NCBI GenBank assembly: GCA_963696325.1 | Contig: CAVOJV010000046.1 | Coordinates: forward strand, 1 to 39,549 | Reading direction: 5' to 3' | From: CAVOJV01 sp963696325 | GTDB lineage: Bacteria; Pseudomonadota; Gammaproteobacteria; Competibacterales; Competibacteraceae | DNA length: 39,549 nucleotides | Shown here: positions 33,581 to 39,549 of the stretch, piece by piece | How the letters are laid out: each line of letters begins with the position of its first letter | Numbering within the stretch: the first letter of the stretch is position 1 | The notes under the pieces: model-generated | Database searches by the model: none | What the model saw: the letters and a program-made list of their open reading frames with translations, nothing else | What the model was told of the DNA's origin: nothing | Translations under genes and position numbers: made by a program

Positions 33581-36073
33581 ATGCCTCAGGAAACCAACGC
33601 CCTGCCGCTGGGTTACCAGCTTGAGGAGTACCGGATTGAGTCTATTCTCGGGACCGGCGGCTTTGGCATTACCTACAAGGCCCGGGATACCCGTCTGGAA
33701 GCCTGGGTCGCCATCAAGGAATACTTTCCCATCGAGTGGTCCTTCCGGGGCCGCGACGGTATTAGCGTCCAGGCCAACACCCAGGGCCGGGAACTTATTC
33801 CGGAAGTAAAAACCTCTGGCTACGAATGGGGCCTGGATCGGTTTCTATACGAAGCGCGGGTGCTGGCCAGCGTTCAGCATGCCTTTGTAGTCCGGGTCAG
33901 GCGCTACTTTCCCGCCACTGGCACCGCCTATATCGTCATGGACTACGAGGATGGCGAGCCGCTGAGCGCTCTGCTGAGGCGCGAGGATACGCTCCCCGAG
34001 GCCGATCTACGTGGCTTGCTGCAAGAGGTGCTGCCAGCTTTGGAAGCCGTGCATCGGCAAGGTTACCTGCATCGCGATTTGAAACCCAGCAATCTCTATA
34101 TCCGGGCCCGCGACGGCTGCGTGATGCTTATCGACTTTGGTGCCGCCCGGCAGTCGCTGGGCCAGCATAGCAAGAGTATAACCGGGCTGGTAACACCGGG
34201 TTATTCGCCGCCGGAACAATATGTTACCCGCAGCGATCGCTATGGCCCCTGGACGGACATCTATGCCTTGGGCGCGGTACTGTATCGGTGCATTACCGGC
34301 AAGCCGCCTAGCGAGGCTCCCGATCGACAGATGTGGGATTCCATGACGCCCGCGGTGGAGGCGGGTTCGGGTCGTTATGGCATGGATTTATTGATGGTGG
34401 TGGATCGCGCCCTGGCCATGCGGCCGGAGGATCGCTTCCAGACGATCGCCGCGGTCCAGGCTGCCCTGGCGAAACCGTCGCCAATGGATCCGCCGTCCCG
34501 GTTTACGCTGGTTCCCAAAACACCTTCGCCTCAGCCAACGACCAGCCCTAGCCAAATGCGTGCGGAGCCACTGGCGGATTTATTCGATCTCTCAACCTCG
34601 CCCGTGTCCCAGCCTTCCCATTCGGTATCCAGAACGCTGGAACCGTTAGAACCGAGTTTGCCGTCTGGGTGGCGGAGGGAAGCGCCTGAGGTTATAGAAC
34701 CGCTGTCATTGCCATCCCTGTCGATTTTTGATAGATCGATACCTCCACGGTCTTTGCTGGAACCTCCACCACCCAATCTAGATTCCATGTCGGCAGCCTC
34801 CCAACCGTCTCTCTACATGGAGCCCGATTCAGCCGTTCAACCGGCGTCAGAGCCGCTGTTAAAGCACTCGCGGCGGCCGTTCTTGCCTAGATCCGAGCGA
34901 GTGGAACCGCCCTCTCCACCGGGTCTGGAAGCGCCAGAATCACCCGTGGAGATTTCGGCCAAGCCGCAGGCAAAACAACCGCGTTCGCTGCTCGGCGTCT
35001 TCTTGGTATTGTTGGGGGTGGCTTTGTTTATGCTCTACTGGGTTTATCAGGATAAAGTTGCAATCTTGCGACAGTCCCAGTTTGACCAGGAAGCAGAAAA
35101 CCGCCGCCGGATAGCCGAGGAGCAGGCGCAGGACGAAGGCCGGCGCGCACAAGCGGCGCGCCTCATCGAGCAGGCGAGCGAGGCGCTGGCGCTGAAGGAC
35201 CTGGCCAAGGCTGGCGAGCAGGTGGAACGCGCCGAGGCGCTGCAGCCTGGCAATAGCAAGGTGGCGGCAGTCCGGGCTCAGTTGCGCGCGGAACAACGCA
35301 AAATCGGATCTTTGGAAATCCAGGTCGAGCCACTGACCGCTATGAAAATGGTGAGGATACAACAAGGCTGTTTCCAGATGGGCAGTCCTGAAAATCAACC
35401 GGAACGGTATTTCAACGAAGCTCCCCATGAACTGTGTGTTAACGATTTCTGGCTGGGTCAGTATGAGATTACCAACGCTCAGTTTCGACAGTTCAAGGCG
35501 AATCACGATAGCGGTTCATTTCGGGGTCTGAGTCTAAATGGCGATCAACAGCCGGCGGTCAATTTGAGCTGGCAGGACGCCAGTGCCTATGCGGAATGGC
35601 TGTCTGAGCGGACCGGCAAGCATTACCGGTTGCCTACCGAGGCGGAATGGGAATTTGCGGCGCGGGCGGGTACCACGACCAGCCGTTACTGGGGTGAAAA
35701 TCCGGCGGATGCGTGCCGTTTCGCCAATGTGGCCGATCTGACGGCGCGACTGGTCTGGGGAGCGGAAAACATCCATAACTGCGATGATGGGCAGCCGGTA
35801 ACGACGGTCGTGGGATCGTTTTTGCCTAATGTATTCAAGCTGCACGACATGCTGGGGAATGTTTCGGAATGGACCTGTTCAGACTATGAGGAGCGCCAAA
35901 ATGAAGTGGAAGGAAATCGCTGCTCTAAGCAGGGGCGCGACAAGGGCCTGCGGACCGTGCGGGGCGGCACCTGGGATGACGCGCCCAAGCTGGTGCGGTC
36001 CGCCGACCGCAACGGGAGAGAACCTGGCACCCGGGATAACGACCTGGGATTTCGGCTGGCGCGGCAGGAATAA
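33581..36073 (+). CDS. Membrane Ser/Thr protein kinase fused to an FGE/sulfatase-modifying-factor domain
   Basis: A protein of 830 residues. An N-terminal Hanks-type kinase covers about residues 17-290: glycine loop GTGGFG (24-29), VAIK lysine 46, HRDLKPSN with catalytic Asp 166, DFG Asp 185, and TPGYSPPEQ. The kinase therefore looks active. A Pro/Ser-rich linker (about 295-460), one membrane helix (about 467-487, LLGVFLVLLGVALFMLYWVY) and a charged coiled-coil segment follow. The C-terminal domain (about 590-828) is FGE-like (GCFQMGSPENQPERYFNEAP, YEITNAQFRQF, RLPTEAEWEFAARAG, MLGNVSEWTCSDY, RTVRGGTWDD). It lacks the catalytic Cys where RCAYR is usual (here VRSADRNG), so it is probably a ligand-binding domain. 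If the kinase faces the cytoplasm the FGE-like domain is periplasmic. It opens the signalling cluster. Confidence 0.93.
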   Translation: MPQETNALPLGYQLEEYRIESILGTGGFGITYKARDTRLEAWVAIKEYFPIEWSFRGRDGISVQANTQGRELIPEVKTSGYEWGLDRFLYEARVLASVQHAFVVRVRRYFPATGTAYIVMDYEDGEPLSALLRREDTLPEADLRGLLQEVLPALEAVHRQGYLHRDLKPSNLYIRARDGCVMLIDFGAARQSLGQHSKSITGLVTPGYSPPEQYVTRSDRYGPWTDIYALGAVLYRCITGKPPSEAPDRQMWDSMTPAVEAGSGRYGMDLLMVVDRALAMRPEDRFQTIAAVQAALAKPSPMDPPSRFTLVPKTPSPQPTTSPSQMRAEPLADLFDLSTSPVSQPSHSVSRTLEPLEPSLPSGWRREAPEVIEPLSLPSLSIFDRSIPPRSLLEPPPPNLDSMSAASQPSLYMEPDSAVQPASEPLLKHSRRPFLPRSERVEPPSPPGLEAPESPVEISAKPQAKQPRSLLGVFLVLLGVALFMLYWVYQDKVAILRQSQFDQEAENRRRIAEEQAQDEGRRAQAARLIEQASEALALKDLAKAGEQVERAEALQPGNSKVAAVRAQLRAEQRKIGSLEIQVEPLTAMKMVRIQQGCFQMGSPENQPERYFNEAPHELCVNDFWLGQYEITNAQFRQFKANHDSGSFRGLSLNGDQQPAVNLSWQDASAYAEWLSERTGKHYRLPTEAEWEFAARAGTTTSRYWGENPADACRFANVADLTARLVWGAENIHNCDDGQPVTTVVGSFLPNVFKLHDMLGNVSEWTCSDYEERQNEVEGNRCSKQGRDKGLRTVRGGTWDDAPKLVRSADRNGREPGTRDNDLGFRLARQE

Positions 36074-36126
36074 AATTGCGTCTATCCGGACGCCAGCCAT
36101 GCGGCTTGTCAAAACTGGGTACTGAC

Positions 36127-37515
36127 ATGCTTGAACGAAGGGCGGGGTTGGCGGCGAGAGAAATGTCTTGGGCGGTCCGGTCGGTTGTGCCGACGCTGCT
36201 TGGTCTGCTCTGGCTTGCCGGTTGCCCGGCGTGGGCGGAGCCGGCTGGCGCTCAGAACTGGCCGGCCCTGCTGACTTGCGAGTGGGGAGTTTTCCAGTTG
36301 CAATGCCGGTTCCGACCCTTGGTCCCGGTAGCGATACAGGGTGTGGAAGTGGTAGTGGACGGTGGGCCACCGCAACCGGTCAGCGACTGGCAACCGTTTG
36401 CCAAGAGCGGTGCGGCCAGCGCGGTGCTGTGGTTGATAGATGTCAGCAATCCGGCCCGCAGCGATACGGTAGTCCGGCAAATAGCGCTGCTGCGGAACTG
36501 GCTGGAGGGAATGGGAGCGCAGCATCGGACGGGTCTTGCGACCTTCGCCGATGGCGCGGTGACCCTGGCGCCTATCGGCAGCGATGCCGCAGTTCTGGCC
36601 AAGGCATTGGAAAACCTTGCTGCGCGAGGGCATAGCACCGCTTTTTATCACAGCCTGCTGGATGGGGTGGGCTTGCTTAAAGAAGTGCAGGCTGAGCGTA
36701 AATCCCTCTGGGTGTTGTCGGATGGTTTGGCGGAAGATAAAGCCTATGGTCATGCGGATGTGATAGCGGCGGCGCGGGCCTCGGGGATCATTATTGTCGG
36801 CTTGGGCTATCCGGAACGGGAAAGTCAGCAAACGGATTTGCAACGCTTGCAGCGGCTCGCCGAGGATACCGATGGCTATTTCGCCGCTGCCCCGGTACGG
36901 GGCGCATTGCCGGCGGCTACCCTGACTGACATTCTGGCCGTGGTGGACGGTGGTGGTAGTTTCAGGGTGGACCTGCCCGGTCTGTATGGTTCCCACCGAC
37001 TTGGCGTGCGGCTAATGGCCGCGAGTGGTGGCGTATTTGAGAAGAGCCTGGACATCCAGGGGCCCCCACCCCTACCCCCGCCGCTGGAGCCCGCTGTGCA
37101 AGTTCAACCCAGCGGATTTGGCGCGCGCCATACTGTTGGCTGGCTGGCGGCCGGCATGGTAATACTGGCTCCGTTGGCCTGGTTGTTAGGGAGACGTCGC
37201 CGGCCGCTGCCAGAGCCGCCCATACTGGCGCGTTTGGAACTGCTGAACTCCGTTGCGGCGGGGAAACTGGCCGTGCGCGCTCCCGTGTTCCGCATTGGCC
37301 GGGCCCGCAGCAATGACCTGCGGCTAACGAATGATTCGGTATCCGCTTACCACGCTGAATTGCACCGTCATCGCGATGGTACATTTGCCGTTATTGATTT
37401 AGGCTCCACGAATGGCGTGTGGGTGAATGGCGAGCAGGTTCGTAATCATGGCCTGCGCGACGGCGACGTACTCGAGTTGGGGGAGGTTCGCCTGCGCTTT
37501 TGGCAGGTGCCTTGA
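36127..37515 (+). CDS. VWA-FHA membrane protein
   Basis: A protein of about 462 residues from ATG 36127. ATG 36163 is an alternative giving a compact export signal (MSWAVRSVVPTLLGLL then WLAGCPAWA). The signal has both a lipobox-like LAGC and an AWA signal-peptidase I site. A VWA domain follows (WLIDVSNPARSD, HSTAFYHSL, VLSDGLAED). The metal-site motif is DxSxP instead of DxSxS. A proline-rich stretch and one membrane helix (TVGWLAAGMVILAPLAWLLG) lead to a cytoplasmic FHA domain (FRIGRARSNDLRLTNDSV, DLGSTNGVWVNGE) that should bind phosphothreonine. The topology suggests a periplasmic VWA sensor joined to an internal phosphopeptide reader. It follows the kinase gene directly. Confidence 0.88.
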   Translation: MLERRAGLAAREMSWAVRSVVPTLLGLLWLAGCPAWAEPAGAQNWPALLTCEWGVFQLQCRFRPLVPVAIQGVEVVVDGGPPQPVSDWQPFAKSGAASAVLWLIDVSNPARSDTVVRQIALLRNWLEGMGAQHRTGLATFADGAVTLAPIGSDAAVLAKALENLAARGHSTAFYHSLLDGVGLLKEVQAERKSLWVLSDGLAEDKAYGHADVIAAARASGIIIVGLGYPERESQQTDLQRLQRLAEDTDGYFAAAPVRGALPAATLTDILAVVDGGGSFRVDLPGLYGSHRLGVRLMAASGGVFEKSLDIQGPPPLPPPLEPAVQVQPSGFGARHTVGWLAAGMVILAPLAWLLGRRRRPLPEPPILARLELLNSVAAGKLAVRAPVFRIGRARSNDLRLTNDSVSAYHAELHRHRDGTFAVIDLGSTNGVWVNGEQVRNHGLRDGDVLELGEVRLRFWQVP

Positions 37516-37575
37516 TATGCTCAAGCGCAATCAATGACGACCTATATGTTTTTGAACAGGTGAGGAGGTTTAGCC

Positions 37576-38136
37576 ATGGCTATCCATCGCGACCGTGACG
37601 GGCGTATCTATGAGCAGGATGATAGCGCTGAAAAGCCCACACGCCTTATCGAGCGGGACGATGCCAAGCAGGAGCAGCCTGAGCTTGAACCCCCTCCGGA
37701 ACTCCCCGGCAAAACCAATGACCGCACCCATCTGTTTCGGGCGCCAGAGGGCGCCGGCGGCAGTGCCGATGACGCTATCCAGAATCCGGTGGTGGGCTGG
37801 GTGGTCATTATTGCCGGCCCGGGCCGGGGCAGGGCGCTTACCCTGGGCTATGGCATGAACAGCATTGCCCGTGGTTCCCAGTCCCGAGTACGGCTGGATT
37901 TTGGCGACAAACAGATCTCCCGGGATGATCATGCCCTGATTACCTATGATCCGCGGGGTCGCCGTTTCTATCTGCAACATGGCGGGGGTACTAATCTAAC
38001 CTATCTGAATGAGCAACCGGTACTGACGCCGACTGAATTACGGGGCGGCGAAGTCATCCTGCTCGGGCAGACCCAATTGCGATTTGTGCCTTTCTGCGGT
38101 GCCGCCTTTGATTGGCAGGACGGTGACCCATGCTAG
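37576..38136 (+). CDS. FHA-domain protein
   Basis: A protein of 186 residues. The first about 70 are acidic and low in complexity, with likely phosphorylation sites (for example KTNDRTHLF). An FHA domain follows (about 75-175): GRALTLGYGMNSIARG, QISRDDHALITYD and GGTNLTYLNEQPV. No membrane segment is seen. A Thr near the N-terminus of small FHA proteins is a common kinase target in other bacteria; here that is inference. A strong GGTGAGGAGG ribosome binding site precedes ATG 37576. The PP2C gene starts 10 bases after its stop, so they are co-translated. Confidence 0.88.
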   Translation: MAIHRDRDGRIYEQDDSAEKPTRLIERDDAKQEQPELEPPPELPGKTNDRTHLFRAPEGAGGSADDAIQNPVVGWVVIIAGPGRGRALTLGYGMNSIARGSQSRVRLDFGDKQISRDDHALITYDPRGRRFYLQHGGGTNLTYLNEQPVLTPTELRGGEVILLGQTQLRFVPFCGAAFDWQDGDPC

Positions 38137-38146
38137 CGAGGCGTTA

Positions 38147-39010
38147 ATGGCGTCACGGATCCTCTGTAAAGGCCGCAGCCAGGGTAAACGGCTCTATCAG
38201 GAAGATGATTATGGCGTCTTCGAGCTTCCCGCCAGCCTGGCCGCTGGGGACCTGCTGCTGGTGCTCGCCGATGGCATGGGAGGTGCGCAGGCCGGTGATC
38301 GCGCGAGCGCCGCGGTGGTGCGAAGCTTCATCGACGCATATGCCGCCATCCCCATTAAGGAGATTCCGGCGCGGCTGCGGCGGGCGCTGGATCATGCCAA
38401 CCGAGAGCTGGCTTTGGAGGTGGCCGGCGATCAGTTGGCATTGACGGGCATGGGTTGTACCCTGCTCGCTGTGGTGCTGGTAAAGCGGGAATTATACTGG
38501 ATCAGCGTCGGTGATTCCCCGCTCTGGTTGTGGCGGCGGAGTCGCCTGACCCGCTTGAACGAGGATCATTCCTACCGCAAGATTCTGGCCGAGCAAGTCG
38601 CGGTCGGTGAGTTGAACTCTCAGGAGGCGGCGTCACACCCAAATCGCAATGCCTTGCTCAGTGCGGTGACGGGGGATCGGCTAGTGCTGGTGGATCTTTG
38701 CGAACAAGCCTGTTCATTGCAAGCCGACGATCGGGTGCTGCTTGCCAGCGATGGACTGTTAACCCTCAGCGAAGCCGATATCGCTGCTCACCTGGGGGAT
38801 GAGATGGCGGCGGAGCTTCCCTGCCAGCGACTGCTCGCGGCGGTGGCGGCGGCTGGTTACCCCAACCAGGACAATACCACCGTCATCGTAGTGCAGCAGG
38901 GTGCGGGAACGCGCTGGAATGTCAGTACTTGGTTTTTGCTGGCGGGGTTACTGCTGGGAGCCGCACTGTTGGTAATGAGCTGGCTATGGCATTGGGGAAC
39001 GTCACTGTGA
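38147..39010 (+). CDS. PP2C-family Ser/Thr phosphatase with C-terminal membrane anchor
   Basis: A metal-dependent phosphatase of 287 residues. Motifs are GKRLYQEDDYGVF, VLADGMGGAQAGDRAS, WISVGDSPLWLWR, LNEDHSYRK and NQDNTTVIVV, so the metal-binding Asp residues are present. A single hydrophobic segment near the end (WFLLAGLLLGAALLVMSWLW) should anchor it in the membrane. ATG 38147 is chosen because GAGG precedes it and the longer reading overlaps the FHA gene. The likely substrate is the kinase or FHA proteins of the same cluster. The next phosphatase gene overlaps its stop by 4 bases (GTGA). Confidence 0.9.
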   Translation: MASRILCKGRSQGKRLYQEDDYGVFELPASLAAGDLLLVLADGMGGAQAGDRASAAVVRSFIDAYAAIPIKEIPARLRRALDHANRELALEVAGDQLALTGMGCTLLAVVLVKRELYWISVGDSPLWLWRRSRLTRLNEDHSYRKILAEQVAVGELNSQEAASHPNRNALLSAVTGDRLVLVDLCEQACSLQADDRVLLASDGLLTLSEADIAAHLGDEMAAELPCQRLLAAVAAAGYPNQDNTTVIVVQQGAGTRWNVSTWFLLAGLLLGAALLVMSWLWHWGTSL

Positions 39011-39549
39011 AAGAAGCGTGGGGCCCGCGTTGGGAATGGGGCGGCGCTAGCCAGTTGGGGGGGCGCCATGAGCAACAGGATCGCTGGGGGGTGTTTACCA
39101 CGCCGCAAGGGGACGGCTTGTTGGCCGTGGTTGCCGATGGATTGGGTGGGCATCGGGACGGTGCCCTGGGCGCCCAGGCGGTGATCGACGCTGCCGCAAC
39201 GGTTGTCCGGGAGCGGATGGAATTGCTGCACACCCAGCCTGCTGAGGCCCTCGCCCTCCTATGTGGTGACGCCCAAGCTGCCGTAGTCGCGGCCTCGGCC
39301 AAGGCCCATAGTACGGTGGTAGCGCTGTGGTTGCACCAGAATCAAGTGTACTGGATGCATGTGGGCGACAGCCGTTTCTATCACTTGCGCGCTGGGAGCC
39401 GGTTGGCGCGCACCCGCGATCATTCGGCGGCGCAGATATTGATCGATTTGGGGGAAATCAGCGAGGCGGAGGTAGCCAATCATCCGGATCAGAACCGCCT
39501 GTACCGCAGCCTTGGCGGCGCCAAGCTACCTAAACCGGATATCGGCAGC
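39007..39549 (+). CDS. Second PP2C-family Ser/Thr phosphatase (cut by window end)
   Basis: An open frame starts at GTG 39007, overlapping the upstream stop, and runs off the window after 181 codons. It is PP2C-like: GGRHEQQDRWGVF, VVADGLGGHRDGALGAQ, WMHVGDSRFYHLR and TRDHSAAQILIDLG. The Asp-containing motifs are present as far as the sequence goes. It is not a copy of the upstream phosphatase; the two differ in most positions outside the motifs. Two coupled phosphatases behind one kinase is unusual. Confidence 0.88.
   Translation, partial: MKEAWGPRWEWGGASQLGGRHEQQDRWGVFTTPQGDGLLAVVADGLGGHRDGALGAQAVIDAAATVVRERMELLHTQPAEALALLCGDAQAAVVAASAKAHSTVVALWLHQNQVYWMHVGDSRFYHLRAGSRLARTRDHSAAQILIDLGEISEAEVANHPDQNRLYRSLGGAKLPKPDIGS

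Noticed and set aside
33581..39549. Type VI secretion accessory cluster (PpkA/PppA/Fha)
   Set aside because: Kinase, FHA and PP2C types occur in T6SS loci, but no T6SS structural gene is in the window and the FGE fusion differs. It could be revisited with downstream sequence.
1..39549. CRISPR array, tRNA or rRNA genes
   Set aside because: No regularly spaced direct repeats and no tRNA- or rRNA-like sequence were seen by eye. A tool search could still find a missed tRNA.

Overview
The window looks like the chromosome of a gammaproteobacterium with moderately high GC. A glycogen-accumulating lineage such as 'Candidatus Competibacter/Contendobacter' would fit. That assignment is inference from gene content: HslR, a ProQ-family protein, GcvR, a YqhA-type UPF0114 protein, and a large GlgE/GlgC/GlgX glycogen complement. 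No rRNA or tRNA gene was recognised.

Layout. (1) 1-1.1 kb: the tail of an unknown gene, then hslR converging on a ProQ/FinO-family RNA chaperone gene. (2) 1.3-10.85 kb: a one-carbon and glycine/serine block. A minus-strand glyA-gcvT-gcvH-gcvP-gcvR run is divergent from dsdA (D-serine dehydratase). dsdA is followed on the minus strand by a MetV-MetF-like methylenetetrahydrofolate reductase and the 3' part of purU. gcvT and the reductase each carry one apparent frameshift. (3) 10.84-13.82 kb: two adjacent, damaged insertion sequences, IS1634-like and IS630-like, both with visible terminal inverted repeats. They replace the 5' part of purU. (4) 14.0-17.45 kb: glgE and glgC. (5) 17.7-20.5 kb: two translationally coupled GTPase genes on the minus strand. 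(6) 20.5-24.3 kb: an AT-rich spacer, a 3'-truncated transposase, a B12-binding radical SAM protein and a decayed small reading frame. (7) 24.35-28.35 kb: one 1332-codon gene that joins a complete GlgX debranching enzyme to a complete-length TreZ (maltooligosyltrehalose trehalohydrolase). (8) 28.4-33.4 kb: a CDF metal transporter, a UPF0114 membrane protein, a DUF815 ATPase, an ECHDC3-like crotonase and an acyl-CoA ligase. (9) 33.58 kb to the end: a phospho-signalling cluster with a membrane Ser/Thr kinase fused to an FGE/sulfatase-modifying domain, a VWA-FHA membrane protein, a second FHA protein and two tandem PP2C phosphatases, the last cut by the window edge.

Functional picture. Region 2 interconverts serine, glycine and C1-tetrahydrofolate units. 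Regions 4 and 7 make and debranch alpha-glucan. Region 9 looks like a self-contained Ser/Thr phosphorylation circuit: kinase, FHA readers, phosphatase erasers.

The most unusual feature is the TreZ half of the GlgX-TreZ fusion. It keeps full length and most family motifs in an open frame, but the GH13 catalytic aspartates are replaced (D to A at residue 915, D to S at 981, D to A at 1115). The GlgX half keeps its own catalytic triad. This looks like a pseudo-glycosidase fused to an active debranching enzyme.
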